Positions 1 through 8,182 of a stretch of 64,000 nucleotides of DNA are shown piece after piece. A program made the position numbers and the translations under genes. The stretch is from a candidate division BRC1 bacterium HGW-BRC1-1. Its GTDB lineage: Bacteria > Sumerlaeota > Sumerlaeia > Sumerlaeales > Sumerlaeaceae. The notes beneath the pieces were generated by a model. It searched no databases. It had not been told where the DNA came from and saw only the letters and a list, made by a program, of their open reading frames with translations. The DNA is taken from contig PHCB01000008.1 in assembly GCA_002842095.1 (NCBI GenBank), forward strand, positions 124,001 through 188,000, given 5' to 3'. Numbering within the stretch: the first letter of the stretch is position 1; the number at the start of each line of letters is the position of its first letter.

Positions 1-832
1 CCCACGTGGGAGATTTACCCAATTCGGACGCCGCACGAAACAGCATTAAAAAACCGTGTTGCTGGAAAAGATCCATGGCTGATGCGGTTGCTTTGCGCCG
101 TGTGGCCAGATCACCCGAAATCAAATCGATCAATAATCCGGGGCGGCCCTCGGCAAGACGCAGCAAATTGGCAGTGCCGCTATCCGCTGAGGACAAATCC
201 TGACTGCGTGCGAATTCCTCCATCTCTGACTGTTCCAATGGGTTGAACTTCAAGGGCGCACAGCGCGATCTGACAGTTGTCAGGAGATCACCCGGACGGT
301 GCGTAACAAGAATCAGGGTGAGGTAAGACGGGGGCTCCTCGATCAGTTTCAGCAAATGGTTGGCCATGGCTGTGTTCATTCGATCAGCCTGCCGGAGCAT
401 CAAAATCTTGCGTCCACCTTCGAGGGGGCGGCTGTCCACAAAACGGTAGTAGGGGATTGTGTCGGCTTCTTCCCGGCCCGGCTTCCATCCGGCCAGGGTA
501 ATCTGTCCCGCAGCACCTTTCGGTTCCACCACCACGAGGTCTGAAAAAACCTGCGTGGAAATTTTGCGGCAGACATCGCAGGCGCATTCCCCACGCCCTC
601 CGTTGGGGCAGTTAAGGGTCTTGGCCAATGCATAAGCCATGCTGGTCTTGCCGACCCCTCGGGGGCCGTGAAAGAGCAAGGCGTGAGGGAGTGCCTGGCT
701 ACCCATGGCCGATGTCAGGTATCTTTTAATCAGGTCGTGGCCGTGAATGCTGTCAAAGTTATGCGCCGACGGGGGAGTGGCAGGCGGCGCGGACGCTGAA
801 ACCGATTTTTTTGCTGCCGGGGGCGGGGTCAC
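1..832 (-). CDS. holB: DNA polymerase III delta' subunit, partial (3' end outside window)
   Basis: This reverse-strand gene runs off the left edge. The roughly 277 visible codons hold a clamp-loader AAA+ domain: Walker A GPRGVGKT near positions 632-655, then a four-cysteine cluster (C-x7-C-x-C-x2-C) matching the zinc module of clamp-loader subunits. Further on are ADRMNTAMANHLLKLIEEPP and the sensor-1 SRC motif. HolB helps load the sliding clamp on DNA. DnaX is the main alternative, but the ADRMN...LLKLIEEPP stretch reads as HolB. The Walker A is intact, whereas it is degenerate in E. coli delta'. No ATG is available; GTG at 832 is the best start I see, it lacks a clear ribosome site, and the frame stays open further upstream. 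An Ala/Pro/Ser-rich stretch precedes the AAA+ domain. Confidence 0.85.
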   Translation of the reverse strand, partial: MTPPPAAKKSVSASAPPATPPSAHNFDSIHGHDLIKRYLTSAMGSQALPHALLFHGPRGVGKTSMAYALAKTLNCPNGGRGECACDVCRKISTQVFSDLVVVEPKGAAGQITLAGWKPGREEADTIPYYRFVDSRPLEGGRKILMLRQADRMNTAMANHLLKLIEEPPSYLTLILVTHRPGDLLTTVRSRCAPLKFNPLEQSEMEEFARSQDLSSADSGTANLLRLAEGRPGLLIDLISGDLATRRKATASAMDLFQQHGFLMLFRAASELGKSPTW

Positions 833-956
833 AAAGTCACCATATCCGGGACGCCGAAGGCTGGGATGGATAATCTGAAGGTCATATAAAAAACCATGCT
901 CACCAAAAGGTTCAAACTCAAGGTGGAGGCAACTCCAATCGACACATTTCGGATGT

Positions 957-1955
957 TTAGGTGTTGAGGGGAGGGGTGGTGCCAATCAGCCATTTCATGC
1001 TGGCGTCGGGGTAACGACTTCCAGCGGGTGTACCGAGCTGACTCAGTTGATCCATCTCTGGGGCGGTCAACTGCACACTTGCTGCCTCCGCATTCTGTTC
1101 CAGAAAATCCAATTTCTTCGTTCCGGGAATTGGGATGATGTCTTCGCCTTGGGCCAGGATCCAGGCGAGAGCCATCTGGGTGGGAGTGCATCCGTGGGCG
1201 CTTGCCAGATCAGAAACCGTATCCGCAATTTGGAGATTCTGTTTGAAGTTGTCACCCTGGAACCGGGGTGAATTTAGGCGCCAATCTCCTTCGGGGAAAT
1301 CTGCGGGAGACCGAAATTTTCCCGACAAGAACCCGCGCCCGAGGGGACTGTAGGGGACAAACCCAATACCCAGTTCGCGGCACGTTGGCAGGATTTCATC
1401 CTCCACATGGCGGGTCCAGAGGGAATATTCGGTCTGGAGAGCCATGATCGGATGGACCTTGCAGGCGCGGCGCAGGGTGGATGGGGCGGCTTCGGACAAT
1501 CCCAGATAACGCACCTTACCCTGAGCGACCAACTCCGCCATGGCACCCACCGTCTCTTCGATCGGTACATTGGGGTCGACTCGATGCTGATAATACAGGT
1601 CGATCACGTCGACCTTGAGCCGGCTCAAGCTGGCATCGCAGGATTCCCGCACATATTTGGGCGTCCCGCAAACCCCGAGGTATTCTCCGTTTGCTCCACG
1701 CATGTTGCCGAATTTGGTGGCCAGAAAGACCTGGCTCCGCCGATCCGCAATTGCTTCCCCCACAAGTACTTCGTTGCTTCCGCATCCATACATGTCCGCG
1801 GTGTCCAGGAAATTAATGCCGAGTTCCAGGGCCCGATGGATCACGCGGATTGATTCTGAGTCTATGCCTTCGCCGTAAAATTCTGACATGCCCATGCAGC
1901 CGAGTCCGATGGCTGATACCGAAGGTCCATCTTTGCCAAGCTTTCGTTGGTTCAT
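957..1955 (-). CDS. Aldo/keto reductase
   Basis: The product (about 332 aa) is an NADPH-dependent aldo/keto reductase with a TIM-barrel fold. The family tetrad is visible: Asp and Tyr in DTADMYG, Lys in ATKFG and His in YYQHRVD. The C-terminal cofactor region includes [16 protein letters not shown]. The start is set at 1955 because AAGGAGC lies about 10 nt upstream; an in-frame ATG at 1997 would only add 14 atypical residues. The closest family type is the AKR13/YghZ-like group of oxidoreductases acting on small aldehydes or ketones; the substrate cannot be read from sequence. It lies upstream of holB on the same strand with about 125 bp between them, so cotranscription is possible but there is no functional link. 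Confidence 0.92.
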   Translation of the reverse strand: MNQRKLGKDGPSVSAIGLGCMGMSEFYGEGIDSESIRVIHRALELGINFLDTADMYGCGSNEVLVGEAIADRRSQVFLATKFGNMRGANGEYLGVCGTPKYVRESCDASLSRLKVDVIDLYYQHRVDPNVPIEETVGAMAELVAQGKVRYLGLSEAAPSTLRRACKVHPIMALQTEYSLWTRHVEDEILPTCRELGIGFVPYSPLGRGFLSGKFRSPADFPEGDWRLNSPRFQGDNFKQNLQIADTVSDLASAHGCTPTQMALAWILAQGEDIIPIPGTKKLDFLEQNAEAASVQLTAPEMDQLSQLGTPAGSRYPDASMKWLIGTTPPLNT

Positions 1956-2117
1956 TGGATTCAAGCTCCTTACGACAGTTTTGTTGGATGAGGACAAGGG
2001 ATGTACTGTGTGCGAGGAACCGCACAGTGAGAGGTGCAGCGCATGGGTTTCAGCCCATCAACTTCATGAAACCTGAATCAGATAAATTGTAAACTAAGTG
2101 TTTCGAGTCGCTTGGGA

Positions 2118-2191
2118 ATCAACGGGCTTGGCGCTGGATACTGGAACCAGCCTTGCTTAACAGAATGTGCAAAGCAACGTAATCCGTTGAT
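2118..2191. repeat. 8-bp inverted repeat bracketing the sigma-54-like promoter
   Basis: ATCAACGG at 2118-2125 and its exact complement CCGTTGAT at 2184-2191 flank the candidate -24/-12 element at 2142-2157 and its predicted start near 2168. The right arm also takes part in a small hairpin, CAACG (2175-2179) with CGTTG (2185-2189). The spacing and placement suit a pair of operator half-sites, or one arm each side of the transcription start. Function is inferred. Confidence 0.4.
2142..2157 (+). promoter_or_regulatory. Candidate sigma-54 (-24/-12) promoter of the sigma factor gene
   Basis: TGGAACCAGCCTTGCT fits the sigma-54 consensus TGGCACG-N4-TTGCW at 10 of 12 defined positions, with exact GG-to-GC spacing. 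The expected start point is near 2168, about 44 nt before the ATG at 2212. A palindrome ATGGG-TTTCAG-CCCAT at 2043-2058 lies about 115 bp upstream of that point, a usual distance for an NtrC-type enhancer site. Confidence 0.55.
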
Positions 2192-2211
2192 GATTCAGAA
2201 AGGGCTGAAAG

Positions 2212-3054
2212 ATGAAAGTTCACCTCAATGATGAAATTCGCACTTACATGGAAGAGGTCGCCTCACACGACGTCCTGACCCGCGATGAGGAAATCGAGCT
2301 CTTTCAGCGTTTGGAAGCCGGTGATCCGGCAGCCCGGGGAGAAATTGTCGCGGCCAATCTTCGCTTCGTTATCAAGATGGCATTGCCATTTGCTGGCCGC
2401 GGAATGAACATTGGCGACCTCATTCAGGAGGGCAACATAGGTCTCCTGGAAGTGGTCGATAAGTTTGACTGGCGCCGCGGTTTTCGTTTTTCCACTTACG
2501 CCGCATTCTGGATTCGACAGGCTATTCAGGTTGCCGCTCGCAAGCACTCGAATGTGATTCGGATCCCCATCCGCAAGAGCCGTATGTTGGGATATGTCAA
2601 CGAGGCACGCCGCAATTTTATCGCTGAGAATGGTCGCGCACCCGCCACTGCGGAACTTGCCGGCATCCTGGATATGGATGAAGACAAGCTGGAAGAATTG
2701 GAGCAGATGGGTGATGCGGTGCTTTCGCTCGATACCTCTGGCATGGACGAGGAGTCCGGGACGAGTCAGTTATTGAATCGCCTCAGCGACGATACGACAC
2801 TCTCTGCATTTGAGAAATGTTCTCAGAAGGAAATCCGTGTAAAGGTTGAGGAAGCATTAGACCAACTCTCAGACCGTGAACGGCGCATTATGCGTTTGCG
2901 CTACGGGTTTGATACCGGACAGGAACTGAGTCTGCGCTCCACAAGTCGCGAGGTGGGCATGAGTCAGGAAGGCGTGCGTCGAATCGAGCGAAAGGCTCTG
3001 AAAAAGCTACGCCGTCCGTCTACGCAGGAACTGATGCACTCAATGGTTGCGTAA
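2212..3054 (+). CDS. RNA polymerase sigma factor, sigma-70 family (group 2/3)
   Basis: The 280-aa product directs RNA polymerase to an alternative promoter set. It opens with region 1.2 (YMEEVASHDVLTRDEEIELFQRL) and has no region 1.1, unlike the housekeeping RpoD. Regions 2.1-2.4 follow (IVAANLRFVIKMA, GDLIQEGNIGLLEVVDKFDW, FSTYAAFWIRQAI), then region 3 and region 4 (LSDRERRIMRLRYGFDTG). The region 4.2 helix reads SQEGVRRIERKALKKLR instead of the usual RERVRQIE form, so its -35 preference may differ. The ATG is preceded by AAAGGG at good spacing. A sigma-54-like promoter and an inverted repeat lie just upstream. The gene converges on the radical SAM gene with a 24-bp gap and no clear terminator. 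The regulon is unknown. Confidence 0.93.
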   Translation: MKVHLNDEIRTYMEEVASHDVLTRDEEIELFQRLEAGDPAARGEIVAANLRFVIKMALPFAGRGMNIGDLIQEGNIGLLEVVDKFDWRRGFRFSTYAAFWIRQAIQVAARKHSNVIRIPIRKSRMLGYVNEARRNFIAENGRAPATAELAGILDMDEDKLEELEQMGDAVLSLDTSGMDEESGTSQLLNRLSDDTTLSAFEKCSQKEIRVKVEEALDQLSDRERRIMRLRYGFDTGQELSLRSTSREVGMSQEGVRRIERKALKKLRRPSTQELMHSMVA

Positions 3055-3078
3055 ACATTGGTTGTGTGTGCGCTTAAT

Positions 3079-5820
3079 TTATCCCAGTGGTGTGGCTGGA
3101 TCGGCTTTCTGCGTAAACTCTAATCCGGTGCGGGTTGTTGAGGCGACCCCTCCCAGGGTCATTCCCAGCACCTTCTCAAGGGCCAGCAGCGGATTGACAT
3201 ATACGGTCTCAATTAATGAAACTTGAATGGTTGCGTGAACTATTCCATCCACTTGGTTAATGCTTAGGCTTTTAATGCTTTGCTTGAGATCGTGTCGAGT
3301 GTTTTTCTTGTGACCAAAAATAAGTGCCTCGAAGCTTTCGGCTTCGTGAAATGCCTTCAATTGGGCGGTAATATCAACTCCTTGATCGCTCGAGACTTGC
3401 CCGCCAAATTCGATCTCGTAGGTTGCCGTGGAGAGAGACGCTGACAGCGAGGGTTCTCCATGAACGGGAACCTCCCAAGCAGCGGTCCAAGAAAGGCCGT
3501 CGAGGGGGATGCTCGAGAGCCTGGTCAACAGATCTTCCGTCGATACTTTTTCGAGCAGACATACGTCCAGAATTTCGTATCGACTGGCGAACCCCAGAGG
3601 TAGCGGAGGGGTGAAATGCATTTTGGGTTGGCGGTTAAAGCCCTGCGTAAACGCCATGGGAATGTCTGTTCGGCGGAATATTAACCTGACCACCTTGGCC
3701 ATGTCGAGGTGGGAGATGTAGCGTAACCCCTCCAGTTTGGTGAAAGCCAAACGGATGCGTTGGACAGGATCCCTGGACCCTTTTGTTGGCGGCGGTGGCT
3801 CGGGGGGGGCGTAAAACTCACCAGACTTGCGCTGGGCGAGAAGGTTTTTGACTTCCTTGAAGTCGCAAACTTCACAGCCAGCGCAACCATTGCGTGAGCA
3901 ATCTTTGGTTGGGTGAGCTTGTTCGCTATGGATTTTTTCTCCCCAGAGGAAGTCCCGGCCCAGAGAGCTGTCGATATGGTCCCACGGGAAAGTTTCATTT
4001 TCTTCACGCTCACGCGAGGAATAAAATTCGGGATCAATCCCACAATCTGCAAAGGCTTGTTGCCAGCGGTCAAATTGCAGATGCTCGTGCCAGTTGTCGA
4101 ATTTACAACCCAGTTCCCATGCGCGAAACACGGCCCTGCCGAGCCGTCGGTCACCTCGGCTCAGGATGCCTTCAAGCATAGATTCCTCAATGTTATGGCG
4201 CCGAATGGTAACGAAGCGACGGTTGACCCGGGACTCCACATATTTGATCTTGTCTTCAAACTCCGAACGAGTTGGTTGCTTGTGCCATTGAAATGGCGTA
4301 TGGGGTTTTGGCACGAACGGCGAGAGACTCACATTGAGTTGGAAGTTTTTTCCACAATACCGTCGCCCCGATTGGATCGCAGCTTCGGTTAGATCAATGA
4401 TGCCTTGTAAGTCTTCATCTGTTTCGGTTGGCAGTCCGATCATAAAGTAAAACTTTAATGTGCGCCACCCCTTGCTCAGCACCGTTTCGATCGTGTCGCG
4501 AAATCGTTGCTCATCCACGGATTTATTTATGACCGCGCGAAGTCGGGCTGTTCCGGCCTCGGGAGCGAAGGTGAATCCGGCTTTCCGCATCTGGTTCATC
4601 TCTTCCGCCAAATCCACGTCGAACGCATTGATCCGGAGGGACGGAAGTGAAACCGAAATATTTTGATGGGCCAAACCACGGCGAAGAGCCCGGGTTAGTT
4701 CCAACACCTCGGAGTAATCAGCGCTTGAGAGCGAAAGCAGAGAGACTTCGTCATAACCAGTGTTCGCGATACCTTGTTGTGCGATATCGATAATCTGCTG
4801 CGGATCGCGTTCTCGCACGGGGCGTGTTATCATGCCCGCCTGACAGAATCGACAGCCCACCGTGCACCCTCGTTTTATCTCGATGGCCAGGCGGTCGTGG
4901 ACAACTCTCATGAGGGGAACCACGGGACGAATCGATCCGGCGGTGGAGGTCACATCGAAATTCGTTTTCTGGATGGTTGAAGGAACGTCATCACGATTTG
5001 GGACGATGCTGCGTAACATACCATCATCGTTGTGCTTGCAATCATAAAATCGGGGGACGTATATCCCGGGGATTTCAGTGAGTCTTAAAAGAAGAGTTTC
5101 GCGATCAGTTGCTTGTGCATCGAAATTGCGCAGCCATGGTTGGCTCTGGTCTGGTGTGTCGAGTTTGTGAGTGGGAACTCCCTGGCGTTTTTTCGGTTTG
5201 TCGGAGGAAATCGGGTCCTTCACATCAGCCTCTGACTTGCTGTCCTCCATCTGGCTTTCGTGCTTCTTCCATAGCCGCACGACCCGAATTATTTGCTGGA
5301 ATACCCATTCGCCGTCCCCAACCACGAAAGCGTCGATGAAGTCGGACATCAATTCGGGGTTAAACGCGCCATGGCCTCCGGCAATAATAAGCGGATCGGA
5401 ATCGTTGCGCTTGCATGAAAATTGGGGGATGCTTGCAAGGTCAAGCATATTGAGGATGTTCGTGTAGTTCATTTCATGCTGAAGCGTAAAACCCACAATA
5501 TCAATTTCACAAACACTTGTTTTGCTCTCCAAAGTATAAAGAGGGATTTCGGCCTGTCGCATCTGCTTTTCCATGTCATCCCATGGAGCAAAGACACGTT
5601 CAGCCGCGACTCCTGGCATCTCGTTGATCAGTTCGTAGAGCACCTTAAAGCCATGGTAGCTCATTCCGATGTCATAAACGTCGGGGAAGGCGAGTGCGAT
5701 TCGGACATCTACTTGATCGGGGCTTTTGAGAATCGTATTAAATTCTCCGCCGATGTATCGGGCGGGTTTGTCCACAAGGGGTAGAATTGGCGCGAGTCGT
5801 TGCAGAGATACCGAATTCAT
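3079..5820 (-). CDS. TIGR03960-type B12-binding/radical SAM protein fused to DUF2344
   Basis: This 913-aa fusion has an N-terminal cobalamin-binding-like region, then a radical SAM domain with Cys319, Cys323 and Cys326 (CTVGCRFC), where the 4Fe-4S cluster and S-adenosylmethionine would bind. A Lys/Ser-rich linker near residues 190-225 interrupts the N-terminal part. A second cluster, C-x4-C-x2-C-x2-C (DCSRNGCAGCEVC), follows the barrel and could bind zinc or another Fe-S centre. The last ~230 residues are DUF2344 (YISHLDMAKVVRLIFRR, FTQGFNRQPKMHF). The fusion is known in many bacteria, often linked to RNA modification or ribosome genes; its substrate is not settled. The histone-deacetylase-like gene lies 90 bp upstream on the same strand, so cotranscription is likely. 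Confidence 0.9.
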   Translation of the reverse strand: MNSVSLQRLAPILPLVDKPARYIGGEFNTILKSPDQVDVRIALAFPDVYDIGMSYHGFKVLYELINEMPGVAAERVFAPWDDMEKQMRQAEIPLYTLESKTSVCEIDIVGFTLQHEMNYTNILNMLDLASIPQFSCKRNDSDPLIIAGGHGAFNPELMSDFIDAFVVGDGEWVFQQIIRVVRLWKKHESQMEDSKSEADVKDPISSDKPKKRQGVPTHKLDTPDQSQPWLRNFDAQATDRETLLLRLTEIPGIYVPRFYDCKHNDDGMLRSIVPNRDDVPSTIQKTNFDVTSTAGSIRPVVPLMRVVHDRLAIEIKRGCTVGCRFCQAGMITRPVRERDPQQIIDIAQQGIANTGYDEVSLLSLSSADYSEVLELTRALRRGLAHQNISVSLPSLRINAFDVDLAEEMNQMRKAGFTFAPEAGTARLRAVINKSVDEQRFRDTIETVLSKGWRTLKFYFMIGLPTETDEDLQGIIDLTEAAIQSGRRYCGKNFQLNVSLSPFVPKPHTPFQWHKQPTRSEFEDKIKYVESRVNRRFVTIRRHNIEESMLEGILSRGDRRLGRAVFRAWELGCKFDNWHEHLQFDRWQQAFADCGIDPEFYSSREREENETFPWDHIDSSLGRDFLWGEKIHSEQAHPTKDCSRNGCAGCEVCDFKEVKNLLAQRKSGEFYAPPEPPPPTKGSRDPVQRIRLAFTKLEGLRYISHLDMAKVVRLIFRRTDIPMAFTQGFNRQPKMHFTPPLPLGFASRYEILDVCLLEKVSTEDLLTRLSSIPLDGLSWTAAWEVPVHGEPSLSASLSTATYEIEFGGQVSSDQGVDITAQLKAFHEAESFEALIFGHKKNTRHDLKQSIKSLSINQVDGIVHATIQVSLIETVYVNPLLALEKVLGMTLGGVASTTRTGLEFTQKADPATPLG

Positions 5821-5910
5821 GAAGGGCGGGAAATCCTCTATAGTTTCGATCCATTACAGCCGGTAAGGAAAAAGGTTCCCTCAAGACCTGTGGCTATTAA
5901 TTCCGCTGGT

Positions 5911-6831
5911 TTACGATCCAATGATTTGGGTGGCCACTTCGAACGTGTTCGTATGGATCGCGACTGTATCATCCAGATGGCGTGCGTAACCCCCTGCCAG
6001 CACGATGACCGTGGGAATGTTCAGGTTCATCGTTTCCTGCAGAATGATTCGGTCTCTTTGCTTCAGCCCCTCAAAGGACATCTTTAACGATCCGAGTTCA
6101 TCGTCCTGAAACATGTCTGCCCCGGCCATATACATGACCATCTCGGGTTTGTGTTTGATGAGCACCTCGGGCCAGATCGGTTGGAGTGCCGCGAGATATT
6201 CCTCGTCCCCTGCTAAGTCGGCTATTCCGATGTCGAGGTCACTGGCCTGCTTGGGAGGATAGGTGCTTTCCTGATGAAGGGAAAGAGTGAAGACGTCAGG
6301 ATCATTTCGAAAGATGAAAGCCGAGCCGTTGCCCTGATGCAAATCCAGATCAACAATCATAAAACGCTGCATCTGTTTCGCTTCCTGGAGCACACGGATG
6401 GCAATTGCCACGTCATTCACCAGGCAAAACCCTTCCCCATGGCCGGGAAAGGCGTGATGAAACCCGCCTCCGATATGCCCGACAATCTTCTCACCTTTGG
6501 CGGCGAATTCAGCGGCCAGAATGGTTCCGCCGGCTGACCGAAAATATGCATCCACCACTTCTTCTGTCAGAGGCAATTCGGCGTGGCAGGTTCTTTCGGT
6601 CCATCGCAGACTTTCCAGGTCGTCGAGATACTCCGTCTTATGCACCAGTTCCAACTGTTGGCGGGTGGCACCCTGAGGCTCGATGAAGTCAGTCGCTTGC
6701 GCTAATCCCTTTCCGATCAACCGTTCGCGAACGAGACGATATTTAGAAGTGGGGAAAACGTGCAGACCTATGTCTGCCTCATAATGGGGGGAATAGACGA
6801 ATTTCACAACTTCACCAAATCCCAATTTCAC
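5911..6831 (-). CDS. Histone deacetylase-fold / acetoin utilization (AcuC-like) hydrolase
   Basis: The 306-aa product has the arginase/deacetylase fold. Visible motifs are GGGFHHA with the paired active-site histidines (125-126), FCLVNDVA, DLDLHQGNG giving zinc ligands Asp163 and His165, GADMFQDDELG for the third ligand, and a late GGY. Known relatives remove acetyl or similar acyl groups from lysines, polyamines or small molecules; the substrate here is unknown. The longest reading begins at GTG 6831 without a ribosome site. GTG at 6807 (VKFVYSPHYEAD) matches family N-termini better and may be the true start. The gene precedes the radical SAM gene on the same strand. Confidence 0.9.
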   Translation of the reverse strand: MKLGFGEVVKFVYSPHYEADIGLHVFPTSKYRLVRERLIGKGLAQATDFIEPQGATRQQLELVHKTEYLDDLESLRWTERTCHAELPLTEEVVDAYFRSAGGTILAAEFAAKGEKIVGHIGGGFHHAFPGHGEGFCLVNDVAIAIRVLQEAKQMQRFMIVDLDLHQGNGSAFIFRNDPDVFTLSLHQESTYPPKQASDLDIGIADLAGDEEYLAALQPIWPEVLIKHKPEMVMYMAGADMFQDDELGSLKMSFEGLKQRDRIILQETMNLNIPTVIVLAGGYARHLDDTVAIHTNTFEVATQIIGS

Positions 6832-6878
6832 CTGTGAGTCCAGCTTAAAACCAACCCTGTCCTGCCCCCCCTGCTATA

Positions 6879-6907
6879 TTGACATCGGCAGGCAGCAGCC
6901 GTTCAAT
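6879..6907 (+). promoter_or_regulatory. Candidate sigma-70 promoter for the CARF gene
   Basis: A perfect -35 box TTGACA (6879-6884) is separated by 17 bp from TTCAAT (6902-6907), a 4/6 match to TATAAT. Transcription would begin near 6914, leaving a leader of about 48 nt before the ATG at 6962. A perfect -35 box at ideal spacing suggests the CARF gene is expressed on its own. Confidence 0.5.
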
Positions 6908-6961
6908 CATCACCCTTCTATTGCAGGGATTACTTTTTATCTTTTACCGAATGGACTGAAC

Positions 6962-8176
6962 ATGGCTACCGCTTTGATTTGCACGGTGGGAACAACGCTC
7001 GAATCCGGGGAGGATCTGGTTGAGCTGTTGAGCAACGAAATCCGCGAACTGGCCCCCGCTTTTGTGCTATTCCTCGCGTCCCGCGAAAGCAGCGATCACG
7101 CCCTTCGCGTAGCGGCGGCTGTGCCTCTGGGTGAATCTGCGTTTGCCATCGTGCAGGTGGAGAGTCCTCACAACATTAACGACATCTTCGAGAAAACCAA
7201 CGACTCCATTCGAGAGTTGCGCATGAGGGGATACGGTCCGGACCAGATCCTGATCGACTACACCACGGGCACGAAGGTCATGGCGGCCGGAGCCGTGCTG
7301 GCTGCGGTGATGAACCAGTGCTGCCAGCTACGCTATCTGTTCTACAACGGCCATGAAACGGAGCGTGTGCTTACGGCGCCGGAGTCCGTGATGGCGTTTC
7401 GCGACCTGCTGCTGGCGCGCCGCCTGATTCGAGAGATGCGATTCCGGTCCGCATACGATCTTCTGTCGCACATCGACTCCACCGATCTTTCGCCGTATGA
7501 TGTGGATTCATTGAACGCCTTGCGAGATGTCGCGCTATCCTATCGCCACTGGGATAATTTCCGTTATGAAGAATTTCTCGAAACCATCCCGAAAGTGCCG
7601 ACACAGCTCGAACCGATCCAGAAGTTTCTCATAGCCCCGGACACGCTGGAAATGATTCGCACCATAACTGGCGATCTGGCGGCGGGCCGATATTCGCCGC
7701 CGGTACTGGCGGACATGCTGAACAACGCGGAGCGTCGCCTGAGGGAGGGCAAGCTGGACGATGCCGCGGCGAGGGTTTACCGCGCGCTGGAGATGTTGAG
7801 CCAATGGCTGTTGGCCGAGCAAGGGATTGACACCAACGATGTGGACACCCGCCGCATCCCTCCCCGGTTCCGTGTCAATTTTGAGGCGATGCGTTCGCTC
7901 GATGAGGGCATTGTGCGGATTGGCATGCGCAAAGCCTTTGAACTGTTAACGATCCTCGAAACACCGGCCGGTCTGCGGTTCGACGAAAACCGCAACCTTG
8001 CCACGCTGTTGCAGCATCGCTCCGATTCGATCCTTGCCCATGGTACCAAGTCCCTGGGCGAAGTAGAATGCGTGGAACTGGTCCGCACGGCCCGGGCATT
8101 CTTTGTAGAGGAAGTTGAGGGATTCGCCGACCTCTGCAACCAATTGCAATTCCGCTGGCTCGTGGAAGGATTCTGA
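6962..8176 (+). CDS. CARF-domain protein of the Cas02710 (TIGR02710) family, outside any CRISPR locus
   Basis: The 404-aa product resembles Cas02710/TIGR02710 proteins, relatives of Csm6/Csx1 that bind cyclic oligoadenylates made by type III CRISPR complexes. The N-terminal Rossmann-like CARF domain opens with ALICTVGTT (residues 4-12) and carries IDYTTGTKVMAAGAVLAA (residues 98-115), the family ligand-pocket signature. The middle (residues ~140-340) is helical. Near the C-terminus, HRSDSILAHG places Arg353 and His360 in an R-x6-H pattern, consistent with the R-x4-6-H active site of HEPN ribonucleases. No cas gene, repeat array or nucleotide cyclase is visible in the window. Neighbours are a deacetylase-like gene, divergent with 130 bp between, and murC, convergent with a 6-bp gap. 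Family assignment is good; the activating ligand and RNase activity are inferred. Confidence 0.82.
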   Translation: MATALICTVGTTLESGEDLVELLSNEIRELAPAFVLFLASRESSDHALRVAAAVPLGESAFAIVQVESPHNINDIFEKTNDSIRELRMRGYGPDQILIDYTTGTKVMAAGAVLAAVMNQCCQLRYLFYNGHETERVLTAPESVMAFRDLLLARRLIREMRFRSAYDLLSHIDSTDLSPYDVDSLNALRDVALSYRHWDNFRYEEFLETIPKVPTQLEPIQKFLIAPDTLEMIRTITGDLAAGRYSPPVLADMLNNAERRLREGKLDDAAARVYRALEMLSQWLLAEQGIDTNDVDTRRIPPRFRVNFEAMRSLDEGIVRIGMRKAFELLTILETPAGLRFDENRNLATLLQHRSDSILAHGTKSLGEVECVELVRTARAFFVEEVEGFADLCNQLQFRWLVEGF

Positions 8177-8182
8177 CCTTTC

